From the NCBI RefSeq assembly GCF_014652895.1, contig NZ_BMZR01000001.1:1115067-1179066 (forward strand): 64,000 nt of DNA, written 5' to 3'. Below, one piece after another: positions 54,199 to 62,354 of the stretch. The position numbers and the translations under genes were made by a program. The stretch comes from Psychrobacter glaciei (GTDB taxonomy: Bacteria > Pseudomonadota > Gammaproteobacteria > Pseudomonadales > Moraxellaceae). How positions within the stretch are numbered: the stretch's first letter is position 1; each line of letters begins with the position of its first letter. The notes beneath the pieces were generated by a model. That model worked only from the letters and a program-made list of their open reading frames with translations. It was not told where the DNA came from and did no database searches.

Positions 54199-54978
54199 AT
54201 GAGTAAGCGCTTTGATAATAAAGTATGTGTCGTAACGGGTGCCGCACAAGGTATCGGTCGCGGGGTCGCATTACGCTTAGCAAATGAGGGTGGCAAGATA
54301 GTCATGGCAGACTTTTCACCTTTGGTAGAAGACGTGTTAGCAGAAATCACTGCAAATGGCGGGCATGCGACGACTATCCAAGCTGATCTTGAGACTTATC
54401 AAGGGGCACAGGATGTTGTCGATAAAGCACTTGATACCTACGGTCGTATTGACATATTGGTCAATAATGTAGGCGGTGCAATATGGATGAAACCATTCGT
54501 CAGTTTCTCTGAGATAGAGATTGAAAAAGAAATTAGTCGCTCACTATTTCCAACATTATGGTGTTGCCATGCGGTACTGCCAACGATGATCAAACAACAA
54601 TCTGGCACTATCGTTAATGTTTCCTCCATCGCGACACGTGGTATCAACCGTATACCCTACTCAACTGCAAAAGGCGGTATAAACGCCATGACTGCATCAC
54701 TTGCTTTTGAGCATGCAAGTGATGGAATTCGCGTTAATGCAGTAGCAACGGGTGGTACTGAAGCCCCGCCTAGAAAGATTCCACGTAATACAAAGCCTTT
54801 AACTGATGAAGAGAAAGGCTGGATGAACGCAGTTGTTGATCAAACCATCGACAGCACATTTATGAAACGTTACGGCACAATAGATGAACAAGTCAATGCC
54901 ATCGCATTTTTGGCTTCTGATGAATCTTCCTATATCACTGGAAGCACTATCCCTGTAGGCGGTGGTGATGCAGGCTAA
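54199..54978 (+). CDS. benD: Benzoate diol dehydrogenase BenD
   Basis: BenD (259 aa) oxidises and decarboxylates the benzoate cis-diol to catechol with NAD. It is a short-chain dehydrogenase: cofactor loop GAAQGIG (residues 14-20), NNVGG (89-93), and catalytic Ser (VNVSSIA, about 142-143), Tyr154 and Lys158 (YSTAK). ATG 54199 follows TAGGAGAC. It supplies catechol to CatA. Confidence 0.95.
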   Translation: MSKRFDNKVCVVTGAAQGIGRGVALRLANEGGKIVMADFSPLVEDVLAEITANGGHATTIQADLETYQGAQDVVDKALDTYGRIDILVNNVGGAIWMKPFVSFSEIEIEKEISRSLFPTLWCCHAVLPTMIKQQSGTIVNVSSIATRGINRIPYSTAKGGINAMTASLAFEHASDGIRVNAVATGGTEAPPRKIPRNTKPLTDEEKGWMNAVVDQTIDSTFMKRYGTIDEQVNAIAFLASDESSYITGSTIPVGGGDAG

Positions 54979-55056
54979 TCTCTCTCGTCAGGTTATTAAG
55001 TAGCATAGCATTGAACAGAGAACTATCTACTCGCTGCTGATTTGCAAGGAAGCAAT

Positions 55057-56253
55057 ATGGCAAACGTAATACACACATTGAAAGACGACTGGTCAATCTC
55101 TGCCACCGTGGCAGGATTTTTGGCCGTACTAATCTCTTATGCTGGCCCATTGATTATCTTTTTTCAGGCAGCACAAGCAGCGCAGGTATCAGAAACGATG
55201 ATGGCATCGTGGATCTGGGGAGTATCTATAGGTGCCGCCGTCTCAGGTATCTATTTATCCATTAAGTATAAAACCCCTATTATTACTGCTTGGTCAGCGC
55301 CTGGTACCGCACTATTGGTAACCGTCTTTCCGAATATGAGTATTAATGAAGCGATAGCCGCTTATATCGTATCAGCGATTGTGATTTTTTTAGTAGGCGC
55401 AACTGGATCTTTTGACAAAATTTTAAGATGGATTCCTAATGGTATCGCTGCCGGCATGATGGCAGGCATCCTATTTCAATTTGGTTTAGAGTTATTTGTA
55501 GCAACTAATACGATGCCATTTATCGTGTTTAGCATGCTTGGCTGTTACTTAGTAGCCAAACGTTTTTCACCACGTTATACCATGATTTGGGTACTGCTAT
55601 GCGGTGTCATTTTAAGTGTTCTATTAGGAAAAATGAACCCTGTCGATATAGATTTAGCCCTTACCATACCTACTGTGATATGGCCTGAGTGGACGTGGAA
55701 TGCCGTATTCAACCTTGCGATTCCACTCATTCTTGTCAGCTTAACTGGACAGTTTTTACCTGGCATGGCGATTCTTAATCTCAATGGTTACGACACACCA
55801 GCCAAGCCTATCGTCAGTATTACAAGCCTCGCTTCGTTAGCAGTCGCCTGTGTAGGGGGTATTACGATTGTCCTAGCAGCAATCACCGCAGCACTTTGTA
55901 CTGGTAAGGATGCCCATGAATTAAAAGAGAAACGCTACATAGCAGGTGTAGCAAACGGTATTTTTTATCTATTAGGAGGACTACTTGCCGGTAGCATCGT
56001 GATGATATTTAGCTTGCTGCCCAAAGAGCTAGTTGCAGCATTAGCCGGTCTTGCACTTATCGGTGCTATTTCTACCAACATTACTATAGCAATGAAAGAT
56101 GACTCTCAAAGAGATGCAGCGCTAATCACTTTTTTAGCAACAGCATCTGGTATGAGTTTTCTTGGATTAAGCTCTGTTTTTTGGGGCATTCTTATCGGCA
56201 TGATTGCTTACTATGTTTTAAGCAAAAAACGATTATTACCTCTATTTTCATAA
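55057..56253 (+). CDS. benE: Benzoate/H+ symporter BenE
   Basis: BenE (398 aa) is an inner-membrane benzoate transporter of the BenE family, with about twelve helices. ISYAGPLIIFFQAA, TAWSAPGTALLV, GIAAGMMAGILFQFGL and FLPGMAILNLNGY are characteristic. ATG 55057 is preceded by AAGGAAGC; the frame is open back to 55042, but TTG there overlaps the ribosome site. A second, unrelated aromatic-acid transporter (60309) is at the end of the cluster. Confidence 0.95.
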   Translation: MANVIHTLKDDWSISATVAGFLAVLISYAGPLIIFFQAAQAAQVSETMMASWIWGVSIGAAVSGIYLSIKYKTPIITAWSAPGTALLVTVFPNMSINEAIAAYIVSAIVIFLVGATGSFDKILRWIPNGIAAGMMAGILFQFGLELFVATNTMPFIVFSMLGCYLVAKRFSPRYTMIWVLLCGVILSVLLGKMNPVDIDLALTIPTVIWPEWTWNAVFNLAIPLILVSLTGQFLPGMAILNLNGYDTPAKPIVSITSLASLAVACVGGITIVLAAITAALCTGKDAHELKEKRYIAGVANGIFYLLGGLLAGSIVMIFSLLPKELVAALAGLALIGAISTNITIAMKDDSQRDAALITFLATASGMSFLGLSSVFWGILIGMIAYYVLSKKRLLPLFS

Positions 56254-56368
56254 GCAAAAATATACGTCACTTTTATTAATAGAACAGTCAAAACAACAAG
56301 ACAGTCTCTAAGATGCATAAAACTGAAGTATCGCAATACCTAATATTACTTTTGTATAGGACATAAAC

Positions 56369-57070
56369 ATGATTAATAAAGCTGAAAAAAATATCACGGA
56401 TGTACTTAGCCAAATTAAAGATGGCGCCACTATTATGATTGGTGGTTTTGGAACTGCAGGGCAGCCAGCTGAACTCATTGATGGCCTTATAAATTTAGGT
56501 ATTAAAGACCTTGTCATTATTAATAATAACGCTGGAAACGGTGATCATGGTCTTGCCAGATTATTAAAAACGGGCGCGGTACGTAAAATCATTTGCTCTT
56601 TTCCTCGTCAATCAGACTCATGGGTATTCGATGAGCTTTATCATGCGGGCAAAATTGATCTGGAATTAGTACCACAAGGTAATTTGGCTTGCCGTATTCA
56701 AGCGGCAGGCATGGGCCTTGGAGCCGTATATACACCAACAGGGTTCGGCACTCTACTCGCAGAAGGCAAAGAAACTCGTCATATCGATGGTAAAGACTAT
56801 GTTTTGGAATATCCAATTAAAGCTGATTTTGCCTTAATAAAAGCGAACAAGGGTGATCGTTGGGGTAACTTAGTTTACCGAAAATCTGCACGTAACTTTG
56901 GTCCAATCATGGCAATGGCAGCTGACGTGACTATCGCTCAAGTCTCTCAAACGGTTGATCTTGGTGAGCTTGATCCTGAGCACGTTATTACGCCAGGCAT
57001 TTTTGTGCAGCACGTGGTGCAAGTCCAACCTGCTAGCACTAGTACTGAACTTTCTGATACTGCAGCGTAG
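56369..57070 (+). CDS. catI: 3-oxoadipate CoA-transferase subunit A
   Basis: This 233-aa alpha subunit activates beta-ketoadipate with CoA from succinyl-CoA. The CoA-binding glycine motif MIGGFGTAGQP (about 29-39), INNNAGNGDHGLARLL and PTGFGTLLAEGKETR identify it. ATG 56369 follows TAGGAC. The name follows the Acinetobacter cat copy; pcaI is the equivalent in protocatechuate clusters, and sequence alone does not separate them. Confidence 0.93.
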   Translation: MINKAEKNITDVLSQIKDGATIMIGGFGTAGQPAELIDGLINLGIKDLVIINNNAGNGDHGLARLLKTGAVRKIICSFPRQSDSWVFDELYHAGKIDLELVPQGNLACRIQAAGMGLGAVYTPTGFGTLLAEGKETRHIDGKDYVLEYPIKADFALIKANKGDRWGNLVYRKSARNFGPIMAMAADVTIAQVSQTVDLGELDPEHVITPGIFVQHVVQVQPASTSTELSDTAA

Positions 57071-57107
57071 CCACCGCTAAATACTGCCAATTATAAGGAG
57101 CGTCATC

Positions 57108-57767
57108 ATGAGCCATACCTCTTACACCCTTTTGACCCGTGACCAAATAGCCGAACGAGCTGCACAAGACATTCCAGATGGAGCCTATGTCAACTTAGGC
57201 ATCGGACTACCGACCAAAATCGCACAATACTTATCTAATGATAAAGACGTATTTTTGCATTCAGAAAATGGGCTATTAGCTTTTGGTCCATCACCTGCCA
57301 AAGGCGAAGAGGATGCCGAGCTAATTAATGCCGGAAAAGAATACGTTACCATGCTCGATGGCGGTAGCTACTTTCATCATGGTGACTCTTTTGCCATGAT
57401 GCGCGGTGGCCATATCGACATTTGCGTGTTGGGTGCGTTTCAAGTAGCTGCTAATGGTGACTTGGCCAATTGGAGTACTGGTGCAGAGGATGCGATACCC
57501 GCTGTTGGAGGTGCTATGGACTTAGCCGTCGGCGCTAAAAAAGTCTTTGTAATGACCAATCACATCACCAAAACTGGGGATCCTAAAATCGTCAGCGAAC
57601 TTACCTACCCTGTGACTGGGAAAAATTGCGTAGATCGGATTTATACTGACCTATGCGTCATTGATGTCACTGATAAAGGACTGCTAGTCACTGAAATGGT
57701 CGATGATATGAGCTTTTTGGACTTGCAAGCATTGACTGGTGCAATGTTAATTGACGCTACTCAATAA
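57108..57767 (+). CDS. catJ: 3-oxoadipate CoA-transferase subunit B
   Basis: This 219-aa beta subunit carries the catalytic glutamate in HSENGLLAFGPSP, plus VNLGIGLPTKIAQYL near the start, and MMRGGHIDICVLGAFQVA. It pairs with CatI encoded 37 bases upstream; ATG 57108 has AAGGAGC. The subunits together transfer CoA to beta-ketoadipate. Confidence 0.93.
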   Translation: MSHTSYTLLTRDQIAERAAQDIPDGAYVNLGIGLPTKIAQYLSNDKDVFLHSENGLLAFGPSPAKGEEDAELINAGKEYVTMLDGGSYFHHGDSFAMMRGGHIDICVLGAFQVAANGDLANWSTGAEDAIPAVGGAMDLAVGAKKVFVMTNHITKTGDPKIVSELTYPVTGKNCVDRIYTDLCVIDVTDKGLLVTEMVDDMSFLDLQALTGAMLIDATQ

Positions 57768-57817
57768 AAAACCCTCTTACTAAAAGCCTAGAACAATTAA
57801 AACTCAGGATAATCACC

Positions 57818-59050
57818 ATGATTGATTCAATCACTAGTTTAAATAATGCTTATATTATCGATGCCATTCGTACCCCTTTTGGTCGTTATGGCGGCGGTCT
57901 AGCACCTGTACGTGCAGACGATTTAGGTGCTATCCCTATCAAGGCGTTAATGGAACGTAATACTAATGTCGATTGGGTACGAGTAGATGACGTCATCTAT
58001 GGCTGTGCCAATCAAAGCGGCGAAGACAACCGTAACGTCGGACGCATGTCGTCATTGCTAGCCGGCCTACCTTATCAAGTTCCTGCAACTACGGTTAATC
58101 GCTTGTGCGGCTCGTCGATGGATGCGTTAGCGATAGCTGCGCGTGCGATTAAAGCCGGTGAAGCTCATCTAATTATTGCAGGTGGTGTTGAGAGCATGAG
58201 CCGTGCGCCATTTGTGATGGGTAAATCAGAAAAATCTTTTGGTCGTAGCCAAAATCTTGAAGATACCACCATGGGTTGGCGCTTTATCAATCCAAAACTT
58301 GATGAGCTATATGGCACAGAAACTATGCCTCAAACGGCTGAAAATGTTGCAGAGCAATTTAATGTCAATCGAGCTGACCAAGATGCATTTGCATTACGTA
58401 GCCAACAACGTACCGCAGCGGCGCAAGAGTCAGGATTCTTCAAAGATGAGATTACTCCTGTCATTATCCCACAACGTAAAGGCGAGCCTTTCACCATCGA
58501 TACTGATGAGCATCCTCGTGCTGATACTACACTTGAAAAGTTGACCAAATTACGCCCTATCGTCATCGCAGATGGCACAGTAACCGCTGGAAATGCTTCT
58601 GGAATCAATGATGGCGCAGCAGCCTTCTTAGTAGCGTCAGAGCAAGCGGTTAAAGAATTCAATCTGAAGCCGCGTGCACGTATCGTGGCCTCAACTACGG
58701 TAGGCGTTGAGCCACGTATTATGGGCTTTGCCCCAGCACCAGCGATGAAAAAGCTCCTAGTGCAAACTGGTCTGTCACTTGATGATATGGATGTCGTTGA
58801 ATTAAACGAGGCCTTTGCCGCCCAAGCTCTAGCCTGCACACGTGATTTGGGTTTATCTGACGATAGCGCACGTGTCAATCCGAATGGCGGTGCAATTGCC
58901 CTTGGTCATCCACTTGGCGCATCAGGTGCACGTTTGATCTTAACCGCTCTCAACCAGCTTGAAAAAACGAGTAAGCGTTATGCAATTTGCTCAATGTGTA
59001 TCGGTGTTGGACAAGGCATCGCAATGATTATTGAACGTGTTGAGAGCTGA
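57818..59050 (+). CDS. catF: Beta-ketoadipyl-CoA thiolase
   Basis: This 410-aa thiolase splits beta-ketoadipyl-CoA into acetyl-CoA and succinyl-CoA, the last step of the pathway. The nucleophile Cys97 lies in VNRLCGSSMDAL, followed by GGVESMSRAPFV, ELNEAFAAQAL, the His motif GHPLGASGARL, and the second Cys in CSMCIGVGQG. Length and order match PcaF/CatF. It is co-directional with the CoA-transferase genes. Confidence 0.95.
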   Translation: MIDSITSLNNAYIIDAIRTPFGRYGGGLAPVRADDLGAIPIKALMERNTNVDWVRVDDVIYGCANQSGEDNRNVGRMSSLLAGLPYQVPATTVNRLCGSSMDALAIAARAIKAGEAHLIIAGGVESMSRAPFVMGKSEKSFGRSQNLEDTTMGWRFINPKLDELYGTETMPQTAENVAEQFNVNRADQDAFALRSQQRTAAAQESGFFKDEITPVIIPQRKGEPFTIDTDEHPRADTTLEKLTKLRPIVIADGTVTAGNASGINDGAAAFLVASEQAVKEFNLKPRARIVASTTVGVEPRIMGFAPAPAMKKLLVQTGLSLDDMDVVELNEAFAAQALACTRDLGLSDDSARVNPNGGAIALGHPLGASGARLILTALNQLEKTSKRYAICSMCIGVGQGIAMIIERVES

Positions 59051-59138
59051 TTAATCGTTCAAAATAAAATAGACACCCAGCTTAATAAATCAAAAAGAAG
59101 ACCTTAATCACCCGACAGTTAAAACAAGGACGTTCATC

Positions 59139-59915
59139 ATGCCTGTATTTGAAAATAAAGGTGTCACGCTAAACTATGCCACCTTTGGCGATAGCAGCAA
59201 CCCTGCCCTAATATTCTCCAACTCTTTAGGTACTAGCTATCATATGTGGCAACCACAAATCGATACCTTACAAGCCGATTACTTTGTCATCTGCTATGAC
59301 ACTCGTGGCCATGGTAAGTCATCAGCACCCAGAGGTCCTTATACTTTAAACCAGCTTGGGCAAGATGTGATTGATTTATTAGATCATCTAAGTATCGATA
59401 AAGCGTTTTTTTGTGGCATTTCTATGGGCGGTATGACTGGTCAATGGTTGGCTATCAATCACCCTGACCGCTTCCATCACTTGATGTTATGCAATACCGC
59501 TGCGAAGATTGGTAATGAGGCGGCATGGAGAGATCGTGCGCAATTGGTACGTGAGCAAGGTCTCGATCCTATCGCGGCCACAGCTTCTCCGCGTTGGTTC
59601 ACAGCAGATTTTATCGATCATTACCCAGATGTAGTCGCGGCATTGTCTAGCGCTCTTGCGGCTGGCAGTAGCGAGGGTTACGCAAGCTGCTGCGAGGCTT
59701 TATCTATCGCTGATACTCGTGAGCAGTTAAAAGAGATTCGTGTGCCAATTACAGTGTTAGCAGGCGTTGAAGACCCGGTGACGACCGTTGCCGATGGCCA
59801 ATATATGGTCGATCATATACCTAACGCTAAGCTCGCCACTATCGATGCCTCGCATATCTCAAATATTGAACAACCTGAAGCGTTTAGTGATTATGTTAGA
59901 TATTACCTACAATAA
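59139..59915 (+). CDS. catD: 3-oxoadipate enol-lactonase
   Basis: This 258-aa alpha/beta hydrolase converts beta-ketoadipate enol-lactone to beta-ketoadipate. The nucleophile Ser95 lies in CGISMGGMTGQWLA, the oxyanion region in FSNSLGTSYHMW, and the catalytic His in DASHISNIEQP (about 239). Length and context identify PcaD/CatD. It is the last enzyme gene of the run and is followed by 393 bases containing a hairpin and operator boxes. Confidence 0.94.
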   Translation: MPVFENKGVTLNYATFGDSSNPALIFSNSLGTSYHMWQPQIDTLQADYFVICYDTRGHGKSSAPRGPYTLNQLGQDVIDLLDHLSIDKAFFCGISMGGMTGQWLAINHPDRFHHLMLCNTAAKIGNEAAWRDRAQLVREQGLDPIAATASPRWFTADFIDHYPDVVAALSSALAAGSSEGYASCCEALSIADTREQLKEIRVPITVLAGVEDPVTTVADGQYMVDHIPNAKLATIDASHISNIEQPEAFSDYVRYYLQ

Positions 59916-60130
59916 CACCAGTAAATGCTTTTAAAAAACACATTTATTAGCGTTGATTAATTAAGCTAATTTAATCTATTTATCTTATATTTTTAATCAT
60001 CTATATATTTTTTTAGTATATGGATGATTTTCTGTGCATCCAGTATTTTTATAATAGAAATTAATGAAACTTTTTGGTGTTAGTTGTCTTACATACGCTC
60101 ACTGCAAGCATCATTCTTCGTATCATAATA

Positions 60131-60161
60131 CTTTATGAGAGTACTCACTCCTCTCATAAAG
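60131..60161 (+). terminator. Stem-loop after catD, possible terminator
   Basis: CTTTATGAGAG (60131-60141) pairs perfectly with CTCTCATAAAG (60151-60161) over a 9-base loop. A T6 run comes only 14 bases later, so it is not a textbook intrinsic terminator. It may end or stabilise the cat-ben transcript before the next promoter. Confidence 0.45.
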
Positions 60162-60204
60162 ATGGAAGCCGACATTTTTTCAACAGCGTGTTATATAGAG
60201 AGCT

Positions 60205-60240
60205 ATACCTTTTAGGTATCAATTAATACCTAGATAGTTT
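60205..60240. promoter_or_regulatory. Tandem CatM/BenM boxes upstream of the aromatic-acid transporter
   Basis: A perfect box ATAC-CTTTTAG-GTAT (60205-60219) is followed 21 bases later in phase by an imperfect one, ATAC-CTAGATA-GTTT (60226-60240). This paired arrangement, two helical turns apart, is the usual high- and low-affinity site layout for CatM/BenM. It places the transporter at 60309 in the same regulon as catB. Confidence 0.8.
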
Positions 60241-60308
60241 TTGACTTAGCCCCTGTAAAACCCTAACTTGTAAAGCACGTATAAGGATATCATCAACGGA
60301 GAACATGA

Positions 60309-61670
60309 ATGGAATCTCAAACCTTAAACATCAATAAAGTTATTGATGAAGCCAAATTTTCACCTTTTCATTGGAAAGTCCTGTTTTGGTGCTTACTGAT
60401 TATTATCTTTGACGGCTACGACCTCATTATTTATGGCGTGGCCCTGCCATTGCTTATGGAAGAGTGGTCGTTAACTTCGGTACAAGCGGGTTTTCTTGCT
60501 AGCGCAGCATTATTCGGTATGATGTTTGGTGCCATGATTTTTGGTACTTTATCTGACAAAATCGGTCGTAAAAAAACAATTATGATCTGTGTCGCTCTAT
60601 TCAGCAGCTTTACTTTCTTTGGTGCTTTCGCTAGTGGGCCTATGCAGTTTGCGGCTTTACGCTTCATTGCAGGTCTAGGTATTGGCGGTGTGATGCCAAT
60701 ATGCGTGGCACTAACATCTGAATACGCACCGAAACGTATGCGTAGTACTTTAGTCGCTATTATGTTCAGCGGTTATGCAATTGGTGGTATGACATCAGCA
60801 TTATTAGGGTCTTTTTTGGTTCTGGATTTTGGCTGGGAAATTATGTTTTATATTGCGGGTATCCCTACTTTGCTATTACCAATCATCTGGAAGATGCTAC
60901 CTGAATCCCTGATGTATTTGGTCAAAGAAAAGCGAGAAGGTGAAGCTAAAAATATCGTCCAAAAATTGGCTCCTCAAGAAAAAGTTACGCCATCTACCAC
61001 TTTAGTATTAGATGAACCTACCAAAGGTGATGACGCGCCAATTAAAGCATTGTTTCTGAACAGACGTGGATTCACTACTATTATGTTCTGGGTAGCATTT
61101 TTTATGTGTTTGCTGATGGTTTATGCTTTAGCAAGCTGGTTACCAAAGCTAATGATTCAAGCCGGTTACTCGCTAGGTGCTAGTATGTTGTTTCTATTTG
61201 CACTTAATATTGGTGGGATGATTGGAGCTATTGGTGGTGGTGTCCTAGCTGATAAATTCCATTTAAAACCTGTACTAACTATTATGTTTGTCGCTGGGGC
61301 AGTAGCATTAATCCTACTTGGCTACAACAGTCCTCAAATGGTACTATATACGCTCATTGCGATTGCAGGTGCTACAACCATCGGCTCACAAATCCTACTT
61401 TATACTTTTGTGGCTCAATATTATCCTACCGCTGTACGCACGACTGCTATGGGTTGGGCGTCAGGGATTGGACGTATTGGTGCTATCGTAGGTCCTATTC
61501 TAACTGGTGCGCTACTCACCTTAGAACTAACTCATCAGATGAATTTTTTGTTTATCGCTATACCAGGCATTATCGCAGCCATTGCTATCTTCTTAGTAAA
61601 TCTTACTGCAGCAGTGGACAGCAAGGAAAGTAAAATGCAACCCGCAAGGTTAGACACTTCGGCAGCGTAA
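60309..61670 (+). CDS. benK: MFS aromatic acid:H+ symporter, BenK/PcaK type
   Basis: This 453-aa transporter has twelve helices and the aromatic acid:H+ symporter motif DGYDLIIYGVALPLLMEEW in helix 1, the loop SDKIGRKKT between helices 2 and 3, and FIAGLGIGGVMPICVALTSE. It likely imports benzoate, muconate or a related acid. BenK is favoured by its place and CatM/BenM boxes, but MucK or PcaK cannot be excluded. ATG 60309 follows ACGGAGAAC. Confidence 0.85.
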   Translation: MESQTLNINKVIDEAKFSPFHWKVLFWCLLIIIFDGYDLIIYGVALPLLMEEWSLTSVQAGFLASAALFGMMFGAMIFGTLSDKIGRKKTIMICVALFSSFTFFGAFASGPMQFAALRFIAGLGIGGVMPICVALTSEYAPKRMRSTLVAIMFSGYAIGGMTSALLGSFLVLDFGWEIMFYIAGIPTLLLPIIWKMLPESLMYLVKEKREGEAKNIVQKLAPQEKVTPSTTLVLDEPTKGDDAPIKALFLNRRGFTTIMFWVAFFMCLLMVYALASWLPKLMIQAGYSLGASMLFLFALNIGGMIGAIGGGVLADKFHLKPVLTIMFVAGAVALILLGYNSPQMVLYTLIAIAGATTIGSQILLYTFVAQYYPTAVRTTAMGWASGIGRIGAIVGPILTGALLTLELTHQMNFLFIAIPGIIAAIAIFLVNLTAAVDSKESKMQPARLDTSAA

Positions 61671-62353
61671 AAATAATAGTAAGCTTGAAAATTTGGTAGT
61701 GTTCTAAAAAGTATACTGGCATCAAACATAGCCATAATTGAAATAAAAGAACATCAACTCAAATACGCTAGAATGATTGTCGAGCTTCTTAGAAAAACAA
61801 CTCGTTCTTCTAGTAGCTCGTTTTAATCGGTGTATAAGATGAAAATCATTGGCGTATCCTCCCAGAATGTTGAGTCTCCGACAATACTGGGACGGTTCAA
61901 TGGGAAGATGCACCTGTATGTATTTTCCAGAGAATTGCTTTTATTATCTTTCGACCTCTTCAACATCGCTTAGAACGATATAGTCAGTTCAATATAAAAA
62001 GATATGGAAAATAAAGCACTCAGCTGGTATAAAATTTTTTCGCTTGCTGCGTGTTTTGCCCTCTAGAGGCGTCGAAAAATTTATCCCAGCAGTACTGCAT
62101 TCTTTTTAAAGTGAATCTGCTATATCTATTCAGATCAAATTTATATGCTCAACTATCGAAGGTTTAGATTAAGGTCTGTTGAGCATTCAAATGTGGTACT
62201 GGCAGTGGTTATTTTTTGCCAATACGCAGTGAAATTTTTGACGCCTAGTCATTCTAGGGTAGACAATTTCGCCAGGTATTGGCAAAAAATAGCCCTGCCT
62301 TGAAAGGCTGATGCTAAAATCAGCAGTCCTAATATTTGAATGCTCCACAGACC
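61671..62353. other. Repeat-rich 680-base region between benK and the sensor kinase
   Basis: No gene is supported. Bases 61671-61978 show nothing I recognise; a 63-codon minus-strand frame there lacks a start site and family. Bases 61979-62124 and 62172-62354 are two different inverted-repeat elements (listed separately). The region is a landing site for small elements between convergent genes. Confidence 0.65.
61979..62124. repeat. TATAGTC-family element, 146-bp variant
   Basis: It starts TATAGTCAGTTCAATATAAA and ends in TTTAAAGTGAATCTGCTATA, an imperfect inverted repeat. An inner hairpin pairs GCTGG-ATAAAA-TTTTTTCG (about 62031-62051) with CGAAAAATTTATCCCAGC. The left end matches the solo end at 29248 and, more loosely, the right end of the 33620-33728 element. 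Confidence 0.6.
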
Positions 62354-62354
62354 T
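62172..62354. mobile_element. MITE-like element, family B (183 bp)
   Basis: Terminal inverted repeats AGGTCTGTTGAGCATTCAAA and TTTGAATGCTCCACAGACCT (19 of 20 paired) bound the element. Inside is a nested hairpin (TATTTTTTGCCAATAC against GTATTGGCAAAAAATA) around a CTAG-TCATT-CTAG core. There is no coding capacity. Its right-hand terminal base is also the last base of the sensor-kinase stop codon. The 38-bp palindrome at 14509-14546 consists of the same ends without the interior. Confidence 0.75.

Larger units (their letters stand above)
59916..60308. other. Intergenic region with hairpin and CatM/BenM boxes
   Basis: The 393 bases between catD and the MFS gene are very AT-rich. They contain the stem-loop at 60131-60161 and two CatM/BenM-type boxes at 60205-60240. 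The transporter therefore has its own regulated promoter. No gene is seen. Confidence 0.7.

Noticed and set aside
58330..58878. 182-codon antisense frame within the thiolase gene
   Set aside because: Mirror frame of a strongly coding region; the + strand thiolase with all its catalytic motifs explains the sequence.
61722..61913. 63-codon minus-strand frame, considered as a transposase remnant
   Set aside because: No transposase motif could be seen and there is no start site; composition is like the surrounding non-coding DNA.
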